From the NCBI GenBank assembly GCA_964549765.1, contig CAZJWR010000062.1, positions 1-21,692 on the forward strand: a stretch of 21,692 nt of DNA. Direction: 5' to 3'. The notes beneath the pieces are model-generated. The model saw only the letters and a list, made by a program, of their open reading frames with translations. It did not search any database and was not told the origin of the DNA. Both the position numbers and the translations under genes were made by a program. Positions 1 through 7,962 of this stretch are shown piece after piece. Position 1 is the stretch's first letter. Each line of letters opens with the position of its first letter. The stretch comes from CAZJWR01 sp964549765 (GTDB taxonomy: Bacteria > Zixibacteria > MSB-5A5 > GN15 > JAAZOE01).

Positions 1-121
1 GGGTGCGGGAGGAATTAGAAGAGGGGCCGAAAGTGATCGAGGATTTGGCCGAAAGGCCGGGGCGGAAGATACGGAAAGGTGCGGATCGATATACGCAGAC
101 ACAGGTATCGTCTACCGACGC

Positions 122-160
122 AAAAAAAATCGCCGGGCGGGGAACCCACCCGACGATTTT
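122..160 (-). terminator. Rho-independent terminator of the Ig-like lipoprotein gene
   Basis: On the minus strand an AAAATCG(T/C)CGGG stem closes around a short loop and is followed by a run of eight T. It begins about 30 nt after the lipoprotein stop codon at 193. Two positions pair as G-U. No gene can be supported in bases 1-121. Confidence 0.85.
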
Positions 161-192
161 GCAGGTGATGAATACTGCTGCGGAAAGTCTTG

Positions 193-2325
193 CTACTTCT
201 TGGCAGTGAATGTCACATTCGTCGACAGAGTCAATCCCCCGCCTCTGAGATCGCCGTCGCTGACGGTGATAATCGCCGACTTGCCGCCGGTCGAATCGGC
301 CGGAGCATTGTAGCGGAATCCGCGCGCTTCGCCGAATGTATCGGTTTCATGCGTGGCGGTTCCCGGAGCAATCGCGCCGGCTGTCGCCGTTGCGGTCATC
401 GTGTGGTCGGCCAGAGGATTGCCGTAGCGATCCTGGATGACAACATGGAACGGCACATCGGTGGCGCCGTATGGAATCGAGGTCGCCTGCATTTCCAGGC
501 TGGACTTGTCGCTGAAAGCATACGACGTCGTCAGCGTACAGACGACACTGCCGCCAACAAAACCGCTCCTGACGGTGATAACATCGATACCGCCAATACC
601 GTCGTCGTCCCCGCCGGTGACGGAGTAATCTTGATCCAGAACCGAGGAATGATATTCGCCCTCGTAGATCGAAGCGTGACAGCCGTCCTCGGTACCGCCG
701 CTGCTGGCGGTTCCGTACAGCGTCTTGGCGTTGACCTCGGTCCCTCCCAGGACGAAGTTGTTGTTGAGGTCACGGACGTCGGCCCAGAAGGTCGCCTGCG
801 TCTTGCCGTTGGCCAGAAGCTGCTGCGGCGACATAATGACGTTGACGGTGGACGGGATATAGCTGTTGTAGAAGAAGGTCGATCCGACCACGGTTCCGCC
901 CGACGTTTCCGCCCACACCCAGACGATACCGTCAACCTGCGGTTCGCCGGTGCGGAAGATGGCGCTGGCGACGCCGGTCGAATCGGAGGTGATATTATAA
1001 GCGTCAATAACACCCTCGTCGACCGTGAAATAGACGGCGACCGTATCCTGAACCGGATTATGATAAATATCGGATACGACAGCGTTGACATACTGCTCGC
1101 GGTTCACCGTGTTCCATCCATCCATGTTGCAGAAGTCGGCGCCGACGGCGATATAATAGGGCGGGCCGGCATAGACCGCAACGAGAGTGGTGTTCGACAG
1201 AACGGTATTGGCGCTGGCGTACAAGCGGACCGTACCGGAGATCGTTCCCGACCATACCCGAACGGTGGCGACACCGTCGCTATTGGTGTAGGCCGTGACC
1301 GGACCCCAGCCCTGCCCGGCGATATTTTCACCGCCGTCGGGACCGTTGGTTATCAGGAAGTCGACCGCCAGACCTTCGGGCACTGGATTGCCGTTGACGT
1401 CATAGCAGATGGCATAGAGATTGGTGCTCTCGATACCGCCGGTATGACGAACCTGAAGCCCGGTGACATCGGTCGAAAGTTCTATGGAGTAGATGTCGGC
1501 GTCGGGCGTCAATTGCACCGAGGTTTCGATGCTGCCGTCGTAATCGCCGCCGGCGTTGACCGTGGCCTTGATATAAGCGGTGGTGGCTTCCGTCCCGGCT
1601 GTATAGGAAACGGTGGCGACACCGGACTGGGTATAGGCTGTCGCGGGGATAATGCCGATCGGATCCCAGTGGTCGTTGGCGTTATAATCGAACATCAGAG
1701 AATCGACGTTTTGCGTGAAATAGCCGTTGCCGTCGACGTCATCGAATCGTTCCCCGGCCGTAAACTTGACGACCGTCGAATCGGGGGCCAGATTATCGCC
1801 GGCGTCGCGCACCGTCACGGAAACGGTGGCGGTCGACGCCCCGTCGGCCAATAACAGCACCGGCGTGCAGGCGATTTGAAGATTGCCGCTGGCCTGCTGG
1901 CCGGTGGCAGCGACAGTAATAGTCAGATATTTGGGAAGCGCGTTTTCAGCGGTGGCGCCGAGTGAAACCGTGCCTGATCCCTGGGCCGAAAAGATCGTTC
2001 CGGCGATACCATTGGTGTCGGTGGTGACCGTCGGCGGGCTGAAATAGCCGGCGGCGACCGGTGATATAACAAAATCAATCCTCACTCCGGCGACCGGATG
2101 GCCGTCGGCGTCGGTCGCGGTAATCTCCACCACCGATGTTTCACCCTGAGAGATATCGGACGGCGTTGCCGTCGGTTCGCTCAGGATCACGGTAGCCTGG
2201 CCGCCCCCGCCTCCGGACGAGGTCGGCTCCGGGCTTGTGCTGCAACCGGCGAGGCCGAGCATCCCCAGAATGAGGACGCCGAGCAGTATCGTCGGCAGGC
2301 AGTGTAGTATCCTCTGCAGAGTCAT
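193..2325 (-). CDS. Large surface lipoprotein with repeated Big_1-type Ig-like domains
   Basis: The 710-residue product starts with a signal peptide ending in the lipobox LAGC (Cys28), followed by a Ser/Gly-rich tether. It should therefore be lipid-anchored, probably in the outer membrane. The rest is about six beta-rich modules of roughly 90-130 residues. They repeat the pattern 'V-x-D-x-x-G-NPV-x-x-x-V-x-F' then 'T-D-x-x-G-x-A', typical of bacterial Ig-like group 1 domains of the invasin/intimin type. It may act in adhesion or as a surface stalk, but no binding site can be named. I chose ATG at 2325: AAGGAG lies 5 nt upstream, whereas the alternative GTG at 2331 overlaps that Shine-Dalgarno sequence. 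The gene lies 138 nt downstream of pilQ on the same strand, which suggests a pilus or surface link. Hairpins in the gap may separate their transcription. Confidence 0.85.
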   Translation of the reverse strand: MTLQRILHCLPTILLGVLILGMLGLAGCSTSPEPTSSGGGGGQATVILSEPTATPSDISQGETSVVEITATDADGHPVAGVRIDFVISPVAAGYFSPPTVTTDTNGIAGTIFSAQGSGTVSLGATAENALPKYLTITVAATGQQASGNLQIACTPVLLLADGASTATVSVTVRDAGDNLAPDSTVVKFTAGERFDDVDGNGYFTQNVDSLMFDYNANDHWDPIGIIPATAYTQSGVATVSYTAGTEATTAYIKATVNAGGDYDGSIETSVQLTPDADIYSIELSTDVTGLQVRHTGGIESTNLYAICYDVNGNPVPEGLAVDFLITNGPDGGENIAGQGWGPVTAYTNSDGVATVRVWSGTISGTVRLYASANTVLSNTTLVAVYAGPPYYIAVGADFCNMDGWNTVNREQYVNAVVSDIYHNPVQDTVAVYFTVDEGVIDAYNITSDSTGVASAIFRTGEPQVDGIVWVWAETSGGTVVGSTFFYNSYIPSTVNVIMSPQQLLANGKTQATFWADVRDLNNNFVLGGTEVNAKTLYGTASSGGTEDGCHASIYEGEYHSSVLDQDYSVTGGDDDGIGGIDVITVRSGFVGGSVVCTLTTSYAFSDKSSLEMQATSIPYGATDVPFHVVIQDRYGNPLADHTMTATATAGAIAPGTATHETDTFGEARGFRYNAPADSTGGKSAIITVSDGDLRGGGLTLSTNVTFTAKK

Positions 2326-2332
2326 GTCCACT

Positions 2333-2377
2333 CCTTGTGTACTTATTTGTTACAGCGTTTATTGCCTTGCGAAAGAT
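2333..2377 (-). promoter_or_regulatory. Short copy of the intergenic GCAAGGC/CGCTGTAAC element, overlapping the lipoprotein RBS
   Basis: Read on the minus strand, this stretch contains GCAAGGC, ATAA, CGCTGTAAC and ACAAGG. The order matches the copy at 13375-13428, with shorter spacers. A 5-bp TGTAC/GT(T)ACA stem with one bulge sits between the last two blocks. The ACAAGG block forms part of the ACAAGGAG Shine-Dalgarno sequence of the lipoprotein gene, so here the element would be in the 5' untranslated region. Function unknown. Confidence 0.5.
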
Positions 2378-2379
2378 CC

Positions 2380-2440
2380 CGGGATACCGATATCCCGCTA
2401 TTCAAACGGCTTCCGGCCTGGCTGCCGGAAGCCGTTGAAT
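2380..2440. repeat. Two consecutive hairpins between pilQ and the lipoprotein gene
   Basis: The first is CGGGATA-CCGA-TATCCCG (2380-2397). The second (2400-2440) pairs an 18-nt arm containing CGGCTTCCGGC with its complement, leaving one bulged A and a 6-nt loop. Neither has a T tract on either strand. They are therefore better read as an mRNA-end stabiliser or partial terminator of the pil operon than as a canonical intrinsic terminator. Confidence 0.6.
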
Positions 2441-2463
2441 ATTCACGAACTTTTCCCGGACCC

Positions 2464-3828
2464 CTATTTATTTTCCGTGTCGACAGCCGCGTAATCGTCG
2501 ACGATTGTCGGAGTGACGAAAATCACCAGGTCGCGGTTGGTGACCTCTTTGTGCTTGTAGCTGAAAAGATATCCAAGGATCGGGATATCCTTCAGAATCG
2601 GCAGCCCGATATGATTTTCGATCTCGTCCTGAGTGGTCAGGCCGCCGATGACCGCCGTCTGACCGTTTTCGACGACGACGTTGGTTTCGGCGTTGTTGGT
2701 GTTGATGATGACACCGGCCTGGCCGTATTCGTAGGTGGACCGTTCGGGCATCAGATGCATCAATATCTTGTTGGCCGACGTGATATGCGGCGTCACCTTC
2801 AGGAGCGTTCCCACCTCTTCGAAGGTGATGACGGTATTACCCGACTGGTCGAACTGCTTGATCGGAACTTTCTGTCCCATCTGGATACGGGCCTCGGAAT
2901 TGTCGATGGTGGTGATTTCCGGGTGGGCCAGAATCTTGCCCTTGCCGTCATCCACCAGCGCCGATATGCGCGCTTCGAGGTCCCAACTGTCCTGGATCGT
3001 CCGAATCCAGAACTGACCGGCGGCGTTGGTGCCGAGCAGGTCGGTGTTCTGGGACGCTGAAGTACGGGTTTTGTTGACCTGATCGCCGGCATTTGCTCCA
3101 TCGCCCGCGATCGCGTCCGCGCCCCGGAACAAATCCGGCGAAGTGGCCGGGCGCACCGAACCGTCGTAGCCGTTGAGATTCCAGTTGACACCCAACTCGG
3201 TCAATGAGCGCGAATTGACTTCGAGCAACTGGGCCGAAATCTTGATTTGTTTCGGCGGCTGATCCAGCTTCGATATGTACTCGATGACCTTGTCGATATT
3301 TTCAGGAATTTCCTGCAGGACAATCGAATTCGTTCGCGGATCGGCCGTCGCTTTGCCGCGCGGCGACAGCAGCGACTGCACGGCATCGACGATGCTCGAC
3401 GAGGTGGAATTGCTGATCTTGATGATCTTGGTATCCAGATCGGTCAGCGTGTTCTGCTCCTGCTGATACTTCTTGATATCGGTCATTTCCCGTCGATAAT
3501 CCGCGGCCGGGAGAATGCGAATATACCCGGCTTCTTCGTAGACGACCGCCAGATCGTAGGTCTGGCCAATGATCTCGAGAGCCTGTTTCCAGGTGACATC
3601 GCGCAATGCAATCGTCACGTTGCCCTGGACAGTCGGCGCGACGACGACGTTGACGTGGCCGTAGTCCGCCAGAAAACGGACCACCGACCTGATTTCGGCC
3701 GCCTGAAAGTTCAGCGTCTTAATCGGTTCCGATGGATCCTGCGTCTGGCCGGACGTCACCGAAACCATCGCCGTAATGCCCAGCAGGATGCCAAGGCACA
3801 ACAGCGCGTATTTTCCGGTCTTCAACAT
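2464..3828 (-). CDS. pilQ: Type IV pilus secretin PilQ, short form
   Basis: This 454-residue outer-membrane secretin would form the ring through which the pilus fibre exits. After a signal peptide (about 1-28) come an STN/N0 domain (about 37-105, 'LNFQAAEIRSVVRFLADY'), a NolW-type N1 domain (about 125-200) and the secretin beta-domain (about 240-445). The secretin domain includes the family signature VENGQTAVIGGL, then GLPILKDIPILGYLF and DLVIFVTPTIV. PilQ proteins are usually about 700 residues or more and carry N-terminal AMIN domains for peptidoglycan; this one has none. An AMIN domain is found instead on the product of the gene just upstream (3852-5321). The start is set by a GAGG Shine-Dalgarno sequence 8 nt before the ATG. 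It is the last of five pil genes, 23 nt after the PilP-like gene. Confidence 0.93.
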   Translation of the reverse strand: MLKTGKYALLCLGILLGITAMVSVTSGQTQDPSEPIKTLNFQAAEIRSVVRFLADYGHVNVVVAPTVQGNVTIALRDVTWKQALEIIGQTYDLAVVYEEAGYIRILPAADYRREMTDIKKYQQEQNTLTDLDTKIIKISNSTSSSIVDAVQSLLSPRGKATADPRTNSIVLQEIPENIDKVIEYISKLDQPPKQIKISAQLLEVNSRSLTELGVNWNLNGYDGSVRPATSPDLFRGADAIAGDGANAGDQVNKTRTSASQNTDLLGTNAAGQFWIRTIQDSWDLEARISALVDDGKGKILAHPEITTIDNSEARIQMGQKVPIKQFDQSGNTVITFEEVGTLLKVTPHITSANKILMHLMPERSTYEYGQAGVIINTNNAETNVVVENGQTAVIGGLTTQDEIENHIGLPILKDIPILGYLFSYKHKEVTNRDLVIFVTPTIVDDYAAVDTENK

Positions 3829-3851
3829 CTGACGTTCCTCTCTCTATTGCT

Positions 3852-5321
3852 CTAATTGCTTTTTTCCATATGTTTCACGAGGGTGCGACTCCAGCCGTAT
3901 TCATTTATCTGGAAATAGACGGCGTTCTCGTCGATCTGCGCCACGTATCCGTTCTGAACCCGATCACCGGTGCGCAGGATAAACCCGATACCATCCCGAT
4001 CCTGGAGCAGGGCGGCGTCTTTGCCGACCACCGATTCGAGAATACCGACCAGGTGGAGCGCTTCGGCGTTCGGCGGCTTGCTCAAATCCGGCATGCGTTT
4101 CTGATTGTCGTCGGCGAGGGCGATCAATGTCTCGAACGGGTCGCGCGAATTGGACTTTGTATATTTTATGACCATACGCTTCGGAAATTCGACCACCTTG
4201 CTCGCCTTGATTTCGGCTTCCTTGGCCGTTGCGCGGCGGTAGCGGGAAAGATCGACTTTTTCCTTGTCGGCCGGAGCGCCGGCGTCGGCCAATTCCGTGT
4301 CTTTATTTTTCGCCACCGGAGACGGCTTGGCCGGTTCGGGCCTGGCCGTCGGCTTCACCGACGGAGTCGTCTGTTTGGCCGGGGACGGTTCGGAAGATTT
4401 GCTTGTTTTGTGGGAAGCCTCCGGTTTGGCTTCGTCATTTTTCGGCTTCTCGTTGACCGTAGGAGTCGGCTTGGCCTTGGGCGCGGACTGAATTTGGGCA
4501 AACGCTTTTGCCCGTTCTATGCTGTCATTGGCCAATTCCTGAGCCGGAACCGGTTTTTTAACCGGTGTCTTTTCCACCGTCGGCTTTTGCGCGACATCCT
4601 GCTTCTTGGCAGGCGCGGTCGTCTTCGAGGTGGTCGTCGCCACCGTCGGCGCTTTGGCGCCCTTGTTATCGGGGGCGGGAAGCTTTGCCACCTGCGGCGG
4701 TGTCGTTTTGGTCACATTCTTCTGTCCGGTCTGCTCCGCCTTGGCAACAACCGCCGGCTTTTTGGCAGGAGTTTCGGCCGTATCGGCTGTTTTGGTCGCG
4801 GTCACGGTCGACTTCGGTTTTTCGCTGCCGGGTTTTGCCGCTACCTGCTTGGATTCCACGGGCGGCGGCGTAATGATTTTGCCGGACGTCCAGACGGGAA
4901 AAGGAGCGGTCTTCTGATCGGAGACATAAACCTTGACATTATCTCCGGCCGCTTCCACGCGATAAACGGACTCGTGCGCCAGATCGAGGACGACGCGAAC
5001 GACCTCTTCCGGCGTCACCGAATACTGCGAGGTGCGAATCGCCGTCACGACCGACGGCGGCAGATCGGTGAAATGAAACTGGGGCAGATTGTGCCGCGCC
5101 GCCAGGCAGTCGATGACAACCCGGAACGGTTTGCTCTCGGTCGCCTCGACCGATTCATGCGCGTACCGGAACTGGCCGTTGCCATGAATGGTCAGCACGG
5201 TAAAGCTGCCGTCCCGGCTCAAATCGATCTGCGTAATCGCGGTCGACGCCGCCGTCATGGTGGCCGCGCCCGCCACAAGGGTAAGCGCGAGGATTATTGC
5301 CGTGTATGTTTTGCCCAACAT
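3852..5321 (-). CDS. pilP: AMIN-domain/PilP-like pilus alignment protein with long Lys/Pro/Thr linker
   Basis: The product (489 residues) has a signal peptide and then an AMIN domain (about 25-130), which in related proteins binds peptidoglycan. A low-complexity linker of about 240 residues rich in Lys, Pro, Ala and Thr follows. The C-terminal domain (about 390-485: RDPFETL, LHLVGILES, GFILRTGDRV, VYFQINEYGW) matches the PilP beta-domain that links PilN/PilO to the secretin. Position between pilO and pilQ supports PilP. ATG at 5334-5336 follows the pilO stop directly and has no ribosome site. The ATG at 5321 has GGAG 9 nt upstream and gives a cleaner signal peptide, so I used it. The fusion of AMIN to PilP complements the missing AMIN in PilQ. 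Confidence 0.82.
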   Translation of the reverse strand: MLGKTYTAIILALTLVAGAATMTAASTAITQIDLSRDGSFTVLTIHGNGQFRYAHESVEATESKPFRVVIDCLAARHNLPQFHFTDLPPSVVTAIRTSQYSVTPEEVVRVVLDLAHESVYRVEAAGDNVKVYVSDQKTAPFPVWTSGKIITPPPVESKQVAAKPGSEKPKSTVTATKTADTAETPAKKPAVVAKAEQTGQKNVTKTTPPQVAKLPAPDNKGAKAPTVATTTSKTTAPAKKQDVAQKPTVEKTPVKKPVPAQELANDSIERAKAFAQIQSAPKAKPTPTVNEKPKNDEAKPEASHKTSKSSEPSPAKQTTPSVKPTARPEPAKPSPVAKNKDTELADAGAPADKEKVDLSRYRRATAKEAEIKASKVVEFPKRMVIKYTKSNSRDPFETLIALADDNQKRMPDLSKPPNAEALHLVGILESVVGKDAALLQDRDGIGFILRTGDRVQNGYVAQIDENAVYFQINEYGWSRTLVKHMEKSN

Positions 5322-5336
5322 GGTCACCGTCTCCAT

Positions 5337-5942
5337 TTATAATTCGAGCTCTTCGAGCCGCTCATCAGCCTTGACGTAGTAGGTCGACAGGGTGAAGTGC
5401 GCGTCTATGGTCAGCTCTTCTCCTTCGTCGCTGGTCTTCCCCCCGCCGCCGGCATTGGTGAGAATGGACGTGATCTCCATGTTGCTCACGTTGACGATGA
5501 ACGGGAAGTTCGCGATATAGCTGATGAATTTTCCGAAATCGTGATAAGTGCCGATCAGTTCCACGTCGAAATTGGCGGCATTATAGAATGACTCCACTTT
5601 GATCGGCTGCGGCGTGATCGACACGATCCTGGTCCCGGTAAGCGACGACGCCGTGTGCAGCTGCACCAGAAACGACGGCACCATCTTGACCTCGGGCAGC
5701 AATTGCTCGATCTCGCGATATCTGGCCAGGAGGCTTTTGTACTCCGCCTGCAGGCCGTCGAGCGACTTGGATTTCATCTCGACATTCCGCAGGTTGGTGA
5801 TCATCGTCTGGTACTCGCTCTGCTTGGCCGTAATCTGCGTGGCCTGCATGGTATACACCCGGGAATACCAGAAATAGATCAGGACAAAAAAGACGACGCA
5901 GGCCAGCGCGATCTTTTGAACCTTCGGATCCTTAAAATCCAT
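5337..5942 (-). CDS. pilO: Type IV pilus inner-membrane alignment protein PilO
   Basis: The 201-residue bitopic membrane protein has a short cytoplasmic N terminus, one membrane span (about 11-30) and a coiled coil (about 35-85, ending near LLPEVK). A C-terminal ferredoxin-like domain follows ('MVPSFLVQLH', 'GTYHDFGKFISYIANFPFIV'), the region where PilO families resemble one another most. PilO pairs with PilN and PilP to form the periplasmic collar of the pilus machine. A Gly-rich loop lies near residue 165. It starts 14 nt after pilN and ends immediately before the PilP-like reading frame, as expected for a translationally linked operon. Confidence 0.9.
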   Translation of the reverse strand: MDFKDPKVQKIALACVVFFVLIYFWYSRVYTMQATQITAKQSEYQTMITNLRNVEMKSKSLDGLQAEYKSLLARYREIEQLLPEVKMVPSFLVQLHTASSLTGTRIVSITPQPIKVESFYNAANFDVELIGTYHDFGKFISYIANFPFIVNVSNMEITSILTNAGGGGKTSDEGEELTIDAHFTLSTYYVKADERLEELEL

Positions 5943-5956
5943 CTCCCTCTATCTCC

Positions 5957-6646
5957 TTAATAACTGGCCAGCAGTTTGGGGCCAGACTCCTGTTCCAGGA
6001 GTTGTTTCAATTCCTCATCGGAGAGATAATGCAGCGTGGCGTTTACTTTATAATTGTAGATCTTCTCGTCGCGGAAGTTCACCTCATCAACCGAGGCCAT
6101 TTCGACCTCGCTGAAGAAATTCGACCGCATCAATTTGATCATGAAGTTGGCCAGCGAATTCAGCGTAAAGGCGTATCCCTCGATGCTCACCGGCCGCGTC
6201 GTCGGCTGCGCCGTCGGCTTCTTGGCCGCGTCGGCGCCAGTGTCGGCCGCGGCGGGGGGCGGTGGCAGTTTGCTTTCCTTGAACGACGACAGCCACATGA
6301 ATTCAGGCACGCGACTCGACAAATCTTCCAAGATCCTGACCCACACCGTCCGGTGCTGATCCAGCTCGTCGACCGCCGCCATGCGCTGCATAATCTTCTG
6401 CTTGACGTCGATGAGGGCATCCACGACGGCGATATCCTTCTGGAGCTGCTGCGTCCGGAAACGGGCAATCTCCATCTTGTCGTCAAGTTCCGATAGCTGG
6501 AACATCTGATAGAAGGTCACGACCGCGACCATGATGACGACGCCAGCGACGGCGCCGATGGCGTAGAATCCGGACTTGCCGAGAGACAGCTTCCCGGTCC
6601 TTCTGCGAAACTCCTTGGGGAGCAGGTTGACTTGTATCATATCCAT
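5957..6646 (-). CDS. pilN: Type IV pilus assembly protein PilN
   Basis: This 229-residue bitopic protein carries the IQVNLLP motif at residues 4-10, the conserved cytoplasmic peptide that docks into PilM. A membrane span (about 25-48) and a periplasmic coiled coil follow. The C-terminal ferredoxin-like domain contains 'IEGYAFTLNSLANFMIKL', a typical PilN stretch. A Pro/Ala/Thr-rich insert of about 25 residues (near 127-152) interrupts the periplasmic part. It starts 3 nt after the pilM stop codon. An in-frame ATG two codons further on is also possible. Confidence 0.92.
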   Translation of the reverse strand: MDMIQVNLLPKEFRRRTGKLSLGKSGFYAIGAVAGVVIMVAVVTFYQMFQLSELDDKMEIARFRTQQLQKDIAVVDALIDVKQKIMQRMAAVDELDQHRTVWVRILEDLSSRVPEFMWLSSFKESKLPPPPAAADTGADAAKKPTAQPTTRPVSIEGYAFTLNSLANFMIKLMRSNFFSEVEMASVDEVNFRDEKIYNYKVNATLHYLSDEELKQLLEQESGPKLLASY

Positions 6647-6649
6647 ACG

Positions 6650-7702
6650 CTATCTCACTTTCCTCATGGCGATCCCGATCGGTACCGTCAGCATGGGCGC
6701 GATCTTCTCCAATTCCAACCCCTCGAGCCGTTCCGGATCATATTCGACATTCCGGAGAGGATTGAATATCTCCAGAGGAATCTGCAATTTGGACTGCAGA
6801 AATTCCGGCAGATAGGGAATCAGGGCCCCGCCGCCCGAAAGGACCATCCAGTCGATGCTGTCGGTCTTGGCCTGCGACTTGAAGTAATTGAACGCCATAT
6901 CCAGACCGTTGACAACCTCCTCGGCCGAGGAGACGATCGTGGCCTTGAGCATATCCTGGTCGATCGATCCCTCCATCTGTCCCCGGATGGCGCGGTTGGT
7001 CAATTCGTGATTGAGCCGGAATTCCTGCTGGATGGCGTTGAAAACCACCCGGCTGCCGACCGAGATGTCGCGGGTGGAATGATAATACCCGTCGAACAGA
7101 TACAGCACATTGGTGACGTCCTGCCCGATATTGACCAGCGCCGTCGTCCGGTTGGGATCGACTTCGTAATTATTGACGTAGGCGTTGTAAACGGCAAAGG
7201 CGTCCGTATCCACAATCGCCGGCCGCAGCCCGCTATCCATGACGAGATTCAGGAAGCCTTCAAGAAACTCCTTGCGCGCCGCCACCAGCAAGACTTCCAT
7301 CTTGTTGGTCTCCTCGTTCACCCGGATGACCTGGTGACTGAGCGCCACGTCTTCCACGTCGAACGGGGAGCGTTGTTCGGCCTCGAATAAAATGGCCTGC
7401 TCCGCCTCGGCGCCTTCCTTCTTGTCGATGACGAGCTTGTCGGTGATCAAGGCGTGCCCCGAAAGGGATACAACCACGTCTTTTCCGGCCGGGTCACACT
7501 CATCGACCACCGATTGAATGCTGAAGATCACCGCATCCCGATCGCGGATTTCATCAGCCACAATCGCTTCGGGGGGCAGTTCTCTCATGGCCAGGGAATT
7601 GACCCGATAGCCGTTCCGCCCATGATTGAGCTCGACCATCTTGATGGAACTGGCTCCGATGTCGAGCCCTAACGTGTTTTTGCTGCCTTTCGATAATACC
7701 AT
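6650..7702 (-). CDS. pilM: Type IV pilus assembly protein PilM (actin-like ATPase)
   Basis: The 350-residue cytoplasmic protein has an actin/FtsA-like fold. It shows the phosphate-1 motif LGLDIGASSIK (11-21), 'TALVNIGQDVTNV' as the second phosphate loop, and the adenosine motif SGGG (289-292). PilM binds ATP and the N-terminal peptide of PilN, forming the cytoplasmic ring of the pilus machine. It is the first gene of pilM-N-O-P-Q. The Shine-Dalgarno sequence is weak and purine-rich (GAAGAG), and a possible promoter lies at 7735-7764. Length and start agree with the family. Confidence 0.94.
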   Translation of the reverse strand: MVLSKGSKNTLGLDIGASSIKMVELNHGRNGYRVNSLAMRELPPEAIVADEIRDRDAVIFSIQSVVDECDPAGKDVVVSLSGHALITDKLVIDKKEGAEAEQAILFEAEQRSPFDVEDVALSHQVIRVNEETNKMEVLLVAARKEFLEGFLNLVMDSGLRPAIVDTDAFAVYNAYVNNYEVDPNRTTALVNIGQDVTNVLYLFDGYYHSTRDISVGSRVVFNAIQQEFRLNHELTNRAIRGQMEGSIDQDMLKATIVSSAEEVVNGLDMAFNYFKSQAKTDSIDWMVLSGGGALIPYLPEFLQSKLQIPLEIFNPLRNVEYDPERLEGLELEKIAPMLTVPIGIAMRKVR

Positions 7703-7734
7703 GGTCTTCTCTTCTTTATGTTAGACTTTGTTCT

Positions 7735-7764
7735 ATCCTATCTGTATATCGTCCCGCCTGACAA
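7735..7764 (-). promoter_or_regulatory. Possible sigma70 promoter of the pilM-Q operon
   Basis: TTGTCA, an 18-nt spacer and TAGGAT lie on the minus strand, 32 nt before the pilM start codon. The -35 is one base from consensus, but the -10 matches only four of six bases. The rest of 7703-7887 shows no gene. Confidence 0.35.
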
Positions 7765-7887
7765 ATAATTAACCGATTTTTCACGGCGGCCTTGGGACTC
7801 ACTGAACGTCACCTATTGATGGTTTTTTACTTTTTCGGCACTAACCCGGCAACTCTTAACCAGATTCTCTAATTTCCTTGAAATCAC

Positions 7888-7923
7888 CAAATTAAAAGGG
7901 CCCCGTGCCAGCAGGGGGCCCTT
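7888..7923 (-). terminator. Intrinsic terminator after the pseudopilin gene
   Basis: A nine-base AAGGGCCCC/GGGGCCCTT stem is followed on the minus strand by TTTTAATTT. It lies 40 nt after the pseudopilin stop, so that gene is probably transcribed separately from pilM-Q. Confidence 0.8.
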
Positions 7924-7962
7924 CGGAGGATGGGAAGGAGGGAGCAAGAGCAACGGAAAATT

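Noticed and set aside
3..209. Short plus-strand frame at the window start
   Set aside because: It reads through the terminator hairpin at 122-160 and into the lipoprotein gene, and has no recognisable content. A gene tail in bases 1-121 cannot be ruled out but is not supported.
190..1854. Long plus-strand open frame (554 codons) opposite the Ig-like lipoprotein gene
   Set aside because: It mirrors a clear lipoprotein on the other strand. The protein is a string of Gly, Arg, Asp and Val without recognisable domains, as produced by antisense reading of GC-rich codons.
3870..5342. Plus-strand open frame (490 codons) opposite the PilP-like gene
   Set aside because: Its Arg/Gly/Phe-rich sequence is the antisense of the Lys/Pro/Thr linker; the minus-strand gene has AMIN and PilP domains and sits in the pil operon.
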